DNA of 64,000 bases from Pirellulaceae bacterium (GCA_023382975.1 JAHDXO010000039.1:32781-96780); one strand, 5' to 3'; shown: positions 47,907 to 57,836, counted from the first letter of the stretch. Translations and numbers: made by a program. Notes: generated by a model from the sequence alone, not told the origin.

Positions 47907-50900
47907 CTACCGCAACGCACCTTGCCAGGCGGGGATGCCTATGTACCAGAAGCTCGACGTCGGGTAGACCCAGCCGTATCCGTCCCTCGGTGTGTAGGCG
48001 GGCAGCTCGCGACGCATCTGCTCGGCGCTCAAATCCTCGCGCGGCGCATCCGGCGGGATGTACGAGTGGAAGCTCTTCGCTCGCCGCGCGAACCAATCCC
48101 GCGCCCGCGCGTCGCCCGTACGGCGGTAGTAGTACGCCAGCAGCGGACAGGCCGCCATGTTGTTGGACCACGAATCGCGCCGCTTGCCATCCGGGCCGAA
48201 CCCTTCGAGCGCCAGCAGCCAGTTGCATAACATGCGGTCCAGGTCCGAATCGCCCAGCGCGTCGGCGGCCTCGATCAACGCCACGTGCCCGCCGAAGGAC
48301 CAGATCCACAGATCCTCGCGCGGATCTTTCGCCTCGCCGCGCGGTGCATTTTCGGCCCAATCCCAATTGGCCTGAGCCGCCGGGAATCCGCCGTTCCGGG
48401 CCGCGAATTCCACTTGCAAGCCGCAGTAACCCTTGATCCGGTCCAGATACCGCGGGTCGCCGGTCATCTCGTGGCCCGCGATCATCGCCCACAAAATTGC
48501 CTCGTCCCCGTCGGCGCCCATGTATTGGCTCTGGCGAGTGGCCAACGCCGCGGCGATCAAACGGTCCAGGTACTCGCGCAGCACGGGGTCGCCAGTTTGA
48601 TAGTAGGCCAGACGGAATCCGGGCGGCGAGCCCACCCGTGGCCCAAAGTACCCGTCGGCCCAATGCTGACAATTGTGGCGCCGTCCATTCAGGCCGATGC
48701 CGCTGGTCGTGGAATGCGTGAACTCCTGACCGGCCAACGTCGGATGGGCGCGGGCGAACGGCTGCGGCTGGGCGTGCCGGATGTCCACTTCCAGCACGTG
48801 GTACGACATGGCTTCGGCCTGTTCCCAGATCCGGCGGTGACCGGTCATCAGGTAGGCCAAATGATAGTTGTAGTCCCGTAGCGGCTCGTTGTTGTACCAG
48901 CCGTATCGGCCGTTGTCCTTGTCCCAGCTTTGCCGCGCGGCATCGTACACCTGCTGCTCGTCGCCGAAATCCCAGAATCCGAACCAGCGCCAGAACTCGC
49001 GGTTGTGCTGGTGCATGCGCGGCATGTGCAGCAAGACCGCATCCGAGTGCGGATCGTTGGTCGCCGCCCCCAGTTCGGCAACGTGGCCTGCGGCCAGCGT
49101 ATCGGCGATGTAGCGAGGCCGCACGCGAGCCAACGGCGGATCGAGCACGGCGCGGACGCGCTGCTGCCCCTCGGCCCCCGGCGAATCGGCGGGGTAGAAA
49201 CACCAGACCGCTTCGTGCGTGCGTTTGGCCCCGAATGCCGAGCCGAAGCCGGTCGAGGTCGATTCGCCGTCGCCGTACTTCAAGGCATATCGCCGCACGT
49301 CCATCGGCGCGACTCGCGGGCTATGGAAGTGCGTCCAGATGCCGCGGTCATCGACGTGGATCTCTTGAGGGAACATCTCCCGCATCCGCCGCAGGCCCAC
49401 GGCAACTCCCCATCGCGCCCCCCGCACGTCGATCCAGCCGTCGGCCGAACGGCCCGCAGCGGCGATTTCGCCCCCGCCACGGGCCGCTTGCCAAGCGAGT
49501 GCGGAATCGGGGTTCTCTTGCAACAACCCGCAGTCGCCCGCTGACGGCAATTCGACCGTAACGCCATCCAGCGAAGTACGGATCTGGCGATGGGCGTCGA
49601 GTGGCATGGGCAGACAAACGCCGATCTGTCGCAGGAAATCGTGCCGCACATCGCCCGCGAACATGAACGTGTGTTGCAGTCGTACCACGCTCGAACCGGC
49701 ATAGAAATGCAGCCGCATCGCAACCGGCGTGCCGGCCGGAGGGCGATGCTGGGCCGGAATGGTCGATGCCAGCCGGTCGTGTTTCAAATGCGCGCGGATC
49801 AGCACCACCGCGCGCAGCGGCGATTGCTCCTCGACCCGCAATTCGGTAATCTCGGCCAAGCCCGGATCAGGCTGTCCCGGATCGGTCCAGAAGCCCGAAC
49901 GATAGCGGGACGACTCCTCGACGTGCGAGAACAAGCATCCGAACAGATCGCCCGACGGCCCCACAATGGTTTCGTTGTCATCGGCCCGGCCGTCGCCGTC
50001 CTGATCCAAACGCAAGGTCATCGACAAGCGGCCCTCGCGACGGGCGAAGTTGGCGTGGAGTTTGCCGGTGTCGACGGCGACGTTTTCGGGCGAGTCCTCG
50101 ACAAACAGTCGCGGTCCGGCAGGTCGGCCGGACGTGGGCGGGGCGAACTCCAAACGGTACTTCGACCCCGAGTTGGCTCTCAGCCGAGCCTGGAAATCCA
50201 ACAGCAGCCACTTGATGCTGCCGTCCGGCCACAACGCCAAGGCTCGCGCAGCACAAGGCACCGAGTTTCCCGCTTCGTCCCGCAGAACGGGCTTGTTCGC
50301 GTCGCGCAGCGTTCCGCGAGCCAGCGGCACTCCCCGCGTTACGAACGCGGCATCCAAGTCGATCCCGTGGGGATTGTCGATCCAAAGGTCCACGTGATCC
50401 AACCGCGCCGGTTCGCTCGACGCGAATTCCGGGTCGTCGGGCGTCGGCGCCGCGTCGGGACGGCAGACGGGCTCGACCAGCGTCAGCGCCGCAAGGTTGC
50501 ACTTCGTCGCCGGCAGGTCTGCCACGTGGTCCCCCAAGGCCGCCAGCGCCGGCCGAGCCTTGGGATCGCGATACTGTTCGGCCTTGCGCGTGTTCGGTTC
50601 GGCGGCTTCGACGAACACATAGGCCGGTCCAGCCCGCAGCGTCGTGGTCCCATCCAACGAACGCGGTCGGCAATACGGCGATTGGAAGCAGAGATTCAGC
50701 ACTCGCGAGCGGCTGTCCACGAACATTTCCGCCGGAGCGATCTGCTGGATGCCGGGCATCGCGGCGGCCACCACCGTTCGCGCGTCGGCCACCGCCAGCC
50801 AACCGGGATGGACCTCGTGCTGCTGGAGCACGAACATCGGGTTGTTCGGTCCCCAGGCTTGCCAGACCTGCATCGAAGCGGGACTGATCTGCCGCACCCC

Positions 50901-51611
50901 GGCCAGTGTCCAGAGCATCGGTCCCCAGACACTTGTATCGTCTTGCTGGGCGACCAGCCAACGCACCTCGGGCACCGGCGAGCCGAATCGCGGCAGGATC
51001 ACGGCCGCAGCCGTTTCGCGGTCGCCCCGCGAGTTCATTACCGAGCTGGGATGAAGGTTCAAGTCCCACGGCACCGCCACGCCGAACGATTCGAGTTGGT
51101 GCCGCCGCGCCGACTCGGGCAAGTCCAACTCGGCCGACACAACCATCGCCGGACCCTCGTCCGGTGTGCGCGCCGTCACTCGGAACTCGGCCTCGCCGAT
51201 CCCGGCAAAGGCTGCGATCCCAGCGATCGTGACCACGGCTTCACCTTCCTGCCGCGCAGCCGATATTTCGCTGACCGTCACTTCCGCGCGAACCGACCGC
51301 CCCCGAATCGGCTCCAGCGGGCGACGCTCTCCGTCGGCGACGATCAGCGAGGCCAACAAGCCGCTCTCGGGCCGGGCTCGTCCCACCTCGGTGCCCCGAT
51401 GCCGCACCGACGAAACCAGCCCGCGTCCCGCTTTGTCATACGACAAGCTCAGATCCCCGCGCGATACCGAGACGGCGTTCGCCGATGGGCGCACATCGAC
51501 CGTCTCCGCCGCCAGCACGAACGGAAATGCAACCGCGATGATCACCGCCCAGGATGTTCGAGCGATACGCTCGCCAACCACTGCGAATTCTCGAATTGTT
51601 TGCTCCTGCAT
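47907..51611 (-). CDS. Large PcRGLX/YetA-like exo-rhamnogalacturonan lyase family protein
   Basis: From the ATG at 51611 the protein has 1234 residues with a signal peptide (WAVIIAVAFPFVLAAE). Residues about 450-900 have the look of the PcRGLX/YetA family: VPCAARALALWPDGSIKWLL and LDFQARLRANSGSKYRLEF near the RIFT-barrel start, then a helical barrel with HSTTSGIGLNGRRHNCQHWAD, YLDRLIAAALATRQ and WSNNMAACPLLAYYYRRTG. The first 420 residues form an extra beta-rich domain. The family cleaves rhamnogalacturonan I from the end. GGAGG lies ahead of the chosen start; a longer frame of 145 codons exists upstream but has no signal peptide. It is divergent from the tandem ThuA gene. Confidence 0.78.
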   Translation of the reverse strand: MQEQTIREFAVVGERIARTSWAVIIAVAFPFVLAAETVDVRPSANAVSVSRGDLSLSYDKAGRGLVSSVRHRGTEVGRARPESGLLASLIVADGERRPLEPIRGRSVRAEVTVSEISAARQEGEAVVTIAGIAAFAGIGEAEFRVTARTPDEGPAMVVSAELDLPESARRHQLESFGVAVPWDLNLHPSSVMNSRGDRETAAAVILPRFGSPVPEVRWLVAQQDDTSVWGPMLWTLAGVRQISPASMQVWQAWGPNNPMFVLQQHEVHPGWLAVADARTVVAAAMPGIQQIAPAEMFVDSRSRVLNLCFQSPYCRPRSLDGTTTLRAGPAYVFVEAAEPNTRKAEQYRDPKARPALAALGDHVADLPATKCNLAALTLVEPVCRPDAAPTPDDPEFASSEPARLDHVDLWIDNPHGIDLDAAFVTRGVPLARGTLRDANKPVLRDEAGNSVPCAARALALWPDGSIKWLLLDFQARLRANSGSKYRLEFAPPTSGRPAGPRLFVEDSPENVAVDTGKLHANFARREGRLSMTLRLDQDGDGRADDNETIVGPSGDLFGCLFSHVEESSRYRSGFWTDPGQPDPGLAEITELRVEEQSPLRAVVLIRAHLKHDRLASTIPAQHRPPAGTPVAMRLHFYAGSSVVRLQHTFMFAGDVRHDFLRQIGVCLPMPLDAHRQIRTSLDGVTVELPSAGDCGLLQENPDSALAWQAARGGGEIAAAGRSADGWIDVRGARWGVAVGLRRMREMFPQEIHVDDRGIWTHFHSPRVAPMDVRRYALKYGDGESTSTGFGSAFGAKRTHEAVWCFYPADSPGAEGQQRVRAVLDPPLARVRPRYIADTLAAGHVAELGAATNDPHSDAVLLHMPRMHQHNREFWRWFGFWDFGDEQQVYDAARQSWDKDNGRYGWYNNEPLRDYNYHLAYLMTGHRRIWEQAEAMSYHVLEVDIRHAQPQPFARAHPTLAGQEFTHSTTSGIGLNGRRHNCQHWADGYFGPRVGSPPGFRLAYYQTGDPVLREYLDRLIAAALATRQSQYMGADGDEAILWAMIAGHEMTGDPRYLDRIKGYCGLQVEFAARNGGFPAAQANWDWAENAPRGEAKDPREDLWIWSFGGHVALIEAADALGDSDLDRMLCNWLLALEGFGPDGKRRDSWSNNMAACPLLAYYYRRTGDARARDWFARRAKSFHSYIPPDAPREDLSAEQMRRELPAYTPRDGYGWVYPTSSFWYIGIPAWQGALR

Positions 51612-51698
51612 CACATCAATCCTCCACGTCGCTACCCGAACACCAGCCCCAAGCTTACCCCGCCCAGAGCCGGAAACCATCGCCAAGATCGCCGAAGC

Positions 51699-51717
51699 GG
51701 AGGAAATCGTTTCCTCC
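51699..51717. promoter_or_regulatory. Perfect palindrome in the divergent region, candidate operator
   Basis: GGAGGAAA and TTTCCTCC are exact inverted copies around TCG. It lies 88 bases upstream of the lyase start and 176 bases upstream of the ThuA start, between the divergent genes, where a repressor could control both. No regulator gene is in the neighbourhood. Confidence 0.5.
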
Positions 51718-51794
51718 CGCAAATGATACTCTGTCCTCCATCGAATCGCGCCCAGACGCCCCGGCATGCGAGGCTCTCCGCCTTCGAAGCTCCC

Positions 51795-51824
51795 TTGGAC
51801 GGAGTCGTGTTTCCAAGTTACGAT
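51795..51824 (+). promoter_or_regulatory. Candidate promoter of the ThuA gene
   Basis: TTGGAC (51795-51800) and TACGAT (51819-51824) are spaced by 18 bases, about 70 bases ahead of the ATG at 51893, which has AAGGAG upstream. Confidence 0.45.
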
Positions 51825-51892
51825 GGTGCTGATGTCGGCCGCGAACGCTGGCGATTGCGAGACACACTCCCTACCCCAAGGAGCATACTGCG

Positions 51893-53722
51893 ATGAATCG
51901 AGCCTGGGCATGCGCGATCGTGTGGATTTCCATCTCCGTCCTGGCAACGCTGCAGCCCGCGCGCTGCGATGACGAGATTCCGGCGCACCGGGCGCGGCAG
52001 ATCCACGAGGCGGCGCCGGAGAAACCGACGGTGGCGCCCAAGGCACCGCGCCGCGTCTTGATCTTCAACACGCCGGCCCACCTGATGCCCAAGGATCCGC
52101 ACAAAGGATACTGCATCCCGTACGGCACCAGCGCGCTCGAAGCGCTGGGCACGAAGAGCGGCGCGTTTGCGCCCGTGGTCAGCGACGACTTGGCGATGTT
52201 CCTGCCGGAGAATCTCAAGCGGTTCGACGCGATCGTGCTGAACAACACATCGGGATCGTGGATCACGCCGACCGACGACGACTTGCAGCGGGAGGAGTTC
52301 CGTCAAGCCGGCACCGGAGCAGAAGCGGTCGAACAGATCCTGCGGACCAGCCTGCTGGACTACGTCCGCAACGGCGGCGGGTTGGTGGCCATCCACTTTG
52401 CGATCGGCGCCAACCGCCATTGGCCCGAGTTCCGGCAGTTGCTGGGAGGGACGTTCACGGGCCATCCGTGGAACGAGGAGGTCGGACTGCGGATCGAGGA
52501 GCCCGATCATCCGCTGGTCCGGGCGTTCGGCGGCCCGCAGTACCGACTGGCGGACGAGATCTATCAATACGGCGAGCCGTACGACCGCAGCCAGGTGCGA
52601 GTCCTGATCTCGTTGGACACCGAGCGAACCAATATGGGCGTGCGCTGGATTCAGCGGACCGACGGCGATTTCGCGCTCGCCTGGGTCAAGGACTTCGGCC
52701 AAGGCCGCGTGTTCTACACGTCGTTCGGGCACCGCACGGAATTGTTCTGGCACCAGGACCTGCTGAGCTTCTACCTGGACGCGATCCAGTTCGCGACCGG
52801 CGACTTGCCCGCGCCGACGGCCCCGCGGCCGGATCGCCCCTCGATGCGTCAGCCCGGTCCGACGGCCGCCGAGGTCCGCGCCGCGAACATGCAAGCCAAG
52901 AACGTCGCCGATCCGACGGCGGAACAGATCGAGCAGATTCGTGCTGCCGCACCGGACACCGCACCGGCCAAGCCGGGCAAGCCGCGCCGAGTGCTGGTCT
53001 GGGGCCGCAGTTGGACCCACCAGCCCAATCCGTTCGCGGAAAGGGCGTTGGAGATCCTCGGCGAAAAGACCGGCGCGTTCCAGGCGACGGTGAGCGACGA
53101 TCCGCGCCTGCTGCTGGCCGACCGGTTGCCGACTTTCGACGCACTGGTCATGAACAACATCCATGAAAACGCTCCGTTTCTGCCTGACAATCTTCAGCAA
53201 CTGGACGATCAGCAGCGCACCGCCGCCGAACAATTCGACGCGGCGGTCAAGCAGAGCATTCTGGAGTTCGTTCGCGGCGGCAAGGGACTGATCGGCATCC
53301 ACGCGGCGACCGCAGCTTTTCGCCCTTGGCCGGAATACGGCCAAATGCTGGGCGGGCTCTACGGCGGACACATCCACCAGCAGGTGGCGATCCGCGTCGA
53401 AGATCCTCGGCATCCTGTCAACGCCTGTTTTGCGGGCAAGCCGTGGGAAATCCGCGACGAAATCTACATTTTCCGCGAGCCGTATTCACGGGAGAACCTG
53501 CACGTGCTGCTGAGCCTGGACCTGGACCGCATGGAGGATCCCGGCAAGCGGCCCGACAAGGACTATGCCATTTCGTGGGTTCGCAACGAAGGCGATGGTC
53601 GCGTGTTCTACACGACGCTCGGCCACGACGCGGCTACGTATTGGAACCCGATGTTCCTGCAACACCTGCTGGCGGGCGTCCAATTCGCCATCGGCGACCT
53701 GAAGGCCGAGGCAGCGCCCTAA
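51893..53722 (+). CDS. Secreted protein with two ThuA-like domains
   Basis: The 609-residue protein has a signal peptide (IVWISISVLATLQPARC). Two homologous ThuA-like domains follow, residues about 50-310 and 360-605. Both have the GATase-like core: RRVLIFNTPAH and RRVLVWGRSWTH, FDAIVLNNTSG and FDALVMNNIHEN, GGGLVAIHFAIGANRHWPEF and GKGLIGIHAATAAFRPWPEY, and the end GRVFYTSFGH and GRVFYTTLGH. ThuA was named for trehalose utilisation; the domain occurs with sugar-handling genes in planctomycetes, with no activity shown. It lies between the large lyase and the PL2-like gene, consistent with a polysaccharide-use locus. Confidence 0.88.
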   Translation: MNRAWACAIVWISISVLATLQPARCDDEIPAHRARQIHEAAPEKPTVAPKAPRRVLIFNTPAHLMPKDPHKGYCIPYGTSALEALGTKSGAFAPVVSDDLAMFLPENLKRFDAIVLNNTSGSWITPTDDDLQREEFRQAGTGAEAVEQILRTSLLDYVRNGGGLVAIHFAIGANRHWPEFRQLLGGTFTGHPWNEEVGLRIEEPDHPLVRAFGGPQYRLADEIYQYGEPYDRSQVRVLISLDTERTNMGVRWIQRTDGDFALAWVKDFGQGRVFYTSFGHRTELFWHQDLLSFYLDAIQFATGDLPAPTAPRPDRPSMRQPGPTAAEVRAANMQAKNVADPTAEQIEQIRAAAPDTAPAKPGKPRRVLVWGRSWTHQPNPFAERALEILGEKTGAFQATVSDDPRLLLADRLPTFDALVMNNIHENAPFLPDNLQQLDDQQRTAAEQFDAAVKQSILEFVRGGKGLIGIHAATAAFRPWPEYGQMLGGLYGGHIHQQVAIRVEDPRHPVNACFAGKPWEIRDEIYIFREPYSRENLHVLLSLDLDRMEDPGKRPDKDYAISWVRNEGDGRVFYTTLGHDAATYWNPMFLQHLLAGVQFAIGDLKAEAAP

Positions 53723-53778
53723 GCGCGGCCCGGCCGTTTGGCTCGAGCGCCGCCCCGCAACCAACAACCACGCGGCAT

Positions 53779-55461
53779 TCAGGGGCCGCCGTAGTAGACC
53801 AGATGGTCGTAGGTGCGTTTGTCCGCCCGCTTCTGCTGGTGCGGCGCCAAGGGGCCGTGGTACTCGCAATGGAAGAAACGGCTGTCGAGTGCCGGGGGCG
53901 GCAAAACGGATGAACGTCCGGCCAAGTGGGCCGCCAGGTGCAACAAGGCCAAGGGGGCTTCATCCCCGGTCCGTGCGTATGTGCGGCCTGGTCGCGGGAA
54001 CAGGCCGCTGGGCGTCTGCAGCTTCGTCACATTCTCCCCGACGCGGCGGGCCAACAGCAGGAACTGACGGTCGCCCGTGGCACGGTGCAGTTCCAGCAGG
54101 GCGTAGATCACGTGCCAACCGTCCTGGTCCGTCCCGTGATGCAACGCGCGCACGCCGTTGCGTTCGCCGATGTCGCCCAAGCCCAGCGCCTTGGCAATTC
54201 CCCGCGACATGTGCCAGTGTACTTCCTGGCTGCCCAGCCGACAGGCCGTGGCGTAGGTCCACAGCAAGACGCCGTCCGGCGCCAACGGGGCAAACGACTC
54301 GGGAACATAGTATCCCGACTTCGCTTCCCGCCAGCGCAAGAGTGTGCCGTCGGTCATCCGCGCAGGGAACGTACCCGAAGCCGGATCGTAGCTGCGCTGG
54401 GCGTAGATGGCCAGGTCGGCCAGCGCCCAGTCGATGAACTCGCGGCCCTGCCGTGCCCGATCGCCGCCGGCCGCGATCAACGCTTCGCCGGCTTGCATCT
54501 GGGCCAGCGGCAGATGGTGGTAACGCGAGGTCTGATGATAGCTGGCCACGATCTTGGCTTCGTTGATGGCAGGGTGGACGTGCCCCAGCGCATCCTGAGC
54601 ACGGTCTTCCGCGCGATAACTCAATTGGCCGCCGCTCAGGCCGGTGCTCGGATCCTTGCCTTGCTGCCAGCGGTGTAACAACCGCCGCGTCCAAGTCAGG
54701 GCCTCGCCGTCATCACCCAGCACGGCGAGCATGGTCCCGGCACGCAACAGCGGCGGGGTGACGTTGGCGAAGGACAAGTGTCCGCCCTCGGCCGGGAACG
54801 GAACCTCGATGTCTTCCTGAAAGTCCGCGTCCCACCGCGGACGGACGAGCTTCTTGGCGTTGGCGTGCCGATTGTAGTCCAAGCGTGCCCAGTCCAGCAC
54901 GTGGCCGGCCCAGATGGTCTCCATCAGCTTCCGAGTGGCCTGGGGATCCACCCGCCACATCAGCTCGAAGTAAGGTTGATGCGTCTTCAGTTCGTGCGTG
55001 TCCGCACCTTGCCCGACCGGCTTCTCCGTCTCCAGATCCCAGGCCAAATGGCCTCCCCAGTACAACAGTCCATTGGGCGTCCGGAGGTGCTCCAAAGCGT
55101 AACCTGCCGCCTCCTCGGCCGCTTGCCGGTATTTCGTATCCCCGGTCAATCCGGTCAATCCGTCCAACAAGCGAAACAGCGGTTGCTGGCTGGCGAAGTT
55201 GGACAGGATCCAAACCTGCCCGCTGTTTTGCCAGCGCGCCGGTTCCAGCGATTCGACTTCCAGCCCGTCTACGAACAGCGGCGTCTTCTGCGCGCCGTAG
55301 CGGTCTTGCCCGTTCGCCAGCACCGCGTCAGCAAACGCCCGCGCGGCGGACACAAACGGCTCGCCGGCATCCTCGACCGCCGCGGCGGCCGCGCCGGCAC
55401 AGTGGATCGAAAGCCAAGACGCAAGCGTCACGAATGTGGTTGCACGCAGGATCCCATGCAT
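53779..55461 (-). CDS. Secreted pectate lyase family 2 (PL2)-like protein
   Basis: The 560-residue protein starts with a signal peptide (ATTFVTLASWLSIHCAG). The helical (alpha/alpha)-barrel look fits the PL2 pectate disaccharide-lyases (PelW/PelY): GLEVESLEPARWQNSGQVW, FASQQPLFRLLDGLTGLTGD, YWGGHLAWDLETEK, FELMWRVDPQATRKLMETIW. It is of the family's usual length. The ATG at 55461 has AAGGAG six bases upstream; 55467 is the alternative. With the divergent lyase and ThuA gene it forms a pectin-use group; the convergent ThuA gene ends 56 bp away. Confidence 0.72.
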   Translation of the reverse strand: MHGILRATTFVTLASWLSIHCAGAAAAAVEDAGEPFVSAARAFADAVLANGQDRYGAQKTPLFVDGLEVESLEPARWQNSGQVWILSNFASQQPLFRLLDGLTGLTGDTKYRQAAEEAAGYALEHLRTPNGLLYWGGHLAWDLETEKPVGQGADTHELKTHQPYFELMWRVDPQATRKLMETIWAGHVLDWARLDYNRHANAKKLVRPRWDADFQEDIEVPFPAEGGHLSFANVTPPLLRAGTMLAVLGDDGEALTWTRRLLHRWQQGKDPSTGLSGGQLSYRAEDRAQDALGHVHPAINEAKIVASYHQTSRYHHLPLAQMQAGEALIAAGGDRARQGREFIDWALADLAIYAQRSYDPASGTFPARMTDGTLLRWREAKSGYYVPESFAPLAPDGVLLWTYATACRLGSQEVHWHMSRGIAKALGLGDIGERNGVRALHHGTDQDGWHVIYALLELHRATGDRQFLLLARRVGENVTKLQTPSGLFPRPGRTYARTGDEAPLALLHLAAHLAGRSSVLPPPALDSRFFHCEYHGPLAPHQQKRADKRTYDHLVYYGGP

Positions 55462-55807
55462 CGTCATCTCCTTCACTTCACAGTCGAATGGTGGACGCAC
55501 GCACCGTATGCGCATCCTACGACCGAGGACTCGACGGCACCAATATCGTATCCGACCGGCCGTTACGTTACGACTCGATCAGTCACCCGAAACGTGCGCC
55601 AAGGGCCATTCGGGAACCACTCGGCCAACGTGGCCAGCAGATCCGGGGGGAAGCATCGCTCAGCGAGACGTCCCGCAACGTCGTCCAAAAAGGAAAAAGT
55701 TGGCGTTTCGCCATCACCGCGTCTTCCCTCGGGCAAAGGATTTGTATAATTTCCACAACTGGTAGTGCGTAAATTACTCGAATCGGTTTCGGAGGGAACA
55801 AAGAGCT
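55462..55807. other. 346-bp divergent region
   Basis: It separates the PL2-like gene and the Fe-S carrier gene. A perfect TATAAT lies at 55745-55750 for the latter, with a weak -35 (TTCCCT at 55723-55728, 16 bases). GGAGGG stands 10 bases ahead of the ATG at 55808. No gene or clear repeat is seen in the rest. Confidence 0.5.
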
Positions 55808-56140
55808 ATGTCGATCGAATTGACTGAAAAGGCGGCTGCTGAAGTGAAGCGAGTGAAGGAAGAGCAGAAGCTGGAAGCAGATATGTTCTTGCGTATCGGC
55901 GTCGCCGGTGGCGGCTGCAGCGGGTTCAACTACCGGCTGGGCTTCGACAAGGAATACGACGACAAAATGGATACCAAGTACGATTGCCACGGGGTCGATG
56001 TGGTGATCGACAAGAAGAGCGCCCTGTTTCTGGACGGCACCAAGATCGATTGGTACGACAGCATCGAACGACGCGGATTCACGTTCGACAATCCAAACGC
56101 CGTGAAGACCTGCGGCTGCGGCAGTTCCTTCCAAGCGTAG
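55808..56140 (+). CDS. A-type iron-sulfur carrier (IscA/ErpA/SufA family)
   Basis: The 110-residue protein is a full-length HesB-like A-type carrier. The three conserved cysteines are C37 in GGGCSG and C102 and C104 in TCGCGSSF. MSIELTEKAAAEVKRV and LFLDGTKIDWYDSIERRGF complete the signature. It carries and hands on iron-sulfur clusters in the cytoplasm. No other Fe-S assembly gene lies beside it. Its own promoter is probable; the cytochrome gene 54 bp downstream may share the transcript. Confidence 0.95.
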   Translation: MSIELTEKAAAEVKRVKEEQKLEADMFLRIGVAGGGCSGFNYRLGFDKEYDDKMDTKYDCHGVDVVIDKKSALFLDGTKIDWYDSIERRGFTFDNPNAVKTCGCGSSFQA

Positions 56141-56194
56141 ACGACGGCGATGCCGCCTGGGAAGCACCCTGGGCAGTTTCTCTTGGGTACTTGA

Positions 56195-57202
56195 ATGAAC
56201 GCGTCGAGAACTCATCGCGCCGCTCGCCTCGTTGGGCGTCCGGTCACCAAGTCTCAGTTGGTGCTGGCCGTCTGGCTGATCTCGGCGGCGACCTTGTTCG
56301 CGCAGGGTGTTCCGGCTCGCAAACGAGTGCGACCACCCGAGTTCGATCCGCGGGAGACGGCTGGCATTTTCTTCAGCGACGTCTTCCGCGACGCAGTCCA
56401 GGGAAGTCGTCCGACCTCGCCCGGTGTCGCTCCCGCCTTCGCACCCGGCGGCATGCCCGCGGTGCCAACGTCGCCGGGTGCGCCCGCCACACCCGTTCCC
56501 GCACCGGGTTCGGGCTGGTCGCAGTGGATCGCGGCGTCGTCGCTGGAGGACGAAATCAAGGCGATCAAGCTGCAGGTTGACCGAGCGGTGACCACCCCCA
56601 ACCAATTCCGCAGCGGCGACTACAACCACTGCCGTCGCCACTTCTCGGTCCTGGCGATGTTGTTCGGCATCATCGAGGAATTCGATGGGGACGTAAGGTG
56701 GAAATCGTCGAGCGCCGCGATGCGGCAAGCGTTCGCTCGAGCCGCGGCCAACTGCAAGACCGGCTCCGATCAGGCGTATAACGAAGCAAAACTGCGCAAG
56801 TTGGATCTGGAGGATGCGATCGGTGGCGGTTCGGTGAATTTGCCCGAGGGCAAGCCGCGCGAGAACTGGGCGGGCGTTTGTGATCGAGCACCTTTGATGC
56901 AGCGGCTGGAAATCGCCCTGCAAGAGCAACTTCAGCCCAAGACGGCGAACCAAGGCGATTTTCGATCAAACGTTGAAGAGCTCCTTCGCGAAGCCCAGAT
57001 GATTTCGGCGATCGGCCGCGTGCTAAAGCAGGACGGCATGATGGACGCTGGCGACGACGACTACGACCAGTGGTGCGACAGCATGTCCACGGCCGCCAAG
57101 TCGCTGATCGAGGCGATCAAGTCGAACGAGTACGACCGAGCTGTCACGGCGGTCGGCCAAATCGGCCAGTCGTGCAGTGGCTGTCACGAGTTGTATCGAT
57201 AG
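56195..57202 (+). CDS. Secreted cytochrome c with C-terminal haem site
   Basis: The 335-residue protein has an N-terminal hydrophobic segment (LVLAVWLISAATLFAQG) that can serve as a signal peptide. A Pro/Ala-rich stretch at about 80-105 precedes a helical body. The haem-binding CSGCH is at residues 327-331, at the very C terminus, as in cytochrome c prime (four-helix bundle). A second half-like helical repeat (residues about 120-200) lacks a haem motif. Such proteins carry electrons or bind NO and CO in the periplasm. The start lacks a good ribosome site. Confidence 0.8.
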   Translation: MNASRTHRAARLVGRPVTKSQLVLAVWLISAATLFAQGVPARKRVRPPEFDPRETAGIFFSDVFRDAVQGSRPTSPGVAPAFAPGGMPAVPTSPGAPATPVPAPGSGWSQWIAASSLEDEIKAIKLQVDRAVTTPNQFRSGDYNHCRRHFSVLAMLFGIIEEFDGDVRWKSSSAAMRQAFARAAANCKTGSDQAYNEAKLRKLDLEDAIGGGSVNLPEGKPRENWAGVCDRAPLMQRLEIALQEQLQPKTANQGDFRSNVEELLREAQMISAIGRVLKQDGMMDAGDDDYDQWCDSMSTAAKSLIEAIKSNEYDRAVTAVGQIGQSCSGCHELYR

Positions 57203-57269
57203 TCCCGTTCTCGCATCGCGCCGTTCGGACGACTGCTCGCGCTGAACGACGCTGCCGCCCTACGCGATT

Positions 57270-57836
57270 TCAGCGCGTCGCCCGCTTCTTCTTTGCTCTT
57301 GGCGGTTTGGCAAGGCTGACCAAGTCTACCAATTCTGCCAAGCCCGCTTCGGCGAATTCTCGACCGCTGATGTAGCGCCCCGGACGCATCCAGACCGCCA
57401 ATTCGTCGTCCGGAATGCCCAGAAACGCCGCCAGCAACTCGTCCATCTCGCCCTCGAGTTGGCTGAAATGACGCGCCCACTCCGCTGCCTCGGGTAATTG
57501 AACCGCTTCCTCGCTCTGCCATCGCATCGGATGAAACAGCAGCACGCTGTACGGCGTCACCAGTCGCCTGCGGCAGGCGGCCAAGGGCCACAGCGCCGCC
57601 GACGAACATTCGCCGGTCACAATGCCCGTCGCCCGCAAATCGCGGATCGCAATCAGCGTCAACAACGAGATCGCCGTATACGAACTGCCTCCGGGACAAT
57701 CGAAGTACAAAACGCATTCGCCACCCGGCGGCACGCTCAGCAGCTTTTCGCACACGTCTCCTTCATTCTCCGAAAGTTCGCCGACAATGGGAATTTCAAC
57801 GGGTCCCTCGTGGCCTTCGTCATCCTGCTTTGCCAT
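57270..57836 (-). CDS. ClpP/crotonase-like serine protease family protein
   Basis: The 188-residue protein has the ClpP/SDH fold signature: FDCPGGSS forms the oxyanion-type loop, GECSSAALWPLAA carries the likely catalytic Ser (S79), and LFHPMRW the catalytic His (H102). The last third is shorter than in housekeeping ClpP. It resembles the planctomycete ClpP-like proteins that stand without a ClpX or ClpA partner. The ATG at 57836 is chosen because the ATG at 57854 has its GGAGG directly against it. It is convergent with the cytochrome gene. Confidence 0.75.
   Translation of the reverse strand: MAKQDDEGHEGPVEIPIVGELSENEGDVCEKLLSVPPGGECVLYFDCPGGSSYTAISLLTLIAIRDLRATGIVTGECSSAALWPLAACRRRLVTPYSVLLFHPMRWQSEEAVQLPEAAEWARHFSQLEGEMDELLAAFLGIPDDELAVWMRPGRYISGREFAEAGLAELVDLVSLAKPPRAKKKRATR

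Noticed and set aside
46708..49203. Long minus-strand frame over the permease and the lyase end
   Set aside because: It overlaps two well-supported genes in another frame and resembles nothing; GC-rich shadow.
49590..51896. Long plus-strand frame of 768 codons
   Set aside because: Antisense to the PcRGLX/YetA-like gene, with no domain and Arg/His-rich composition typical of shadows.
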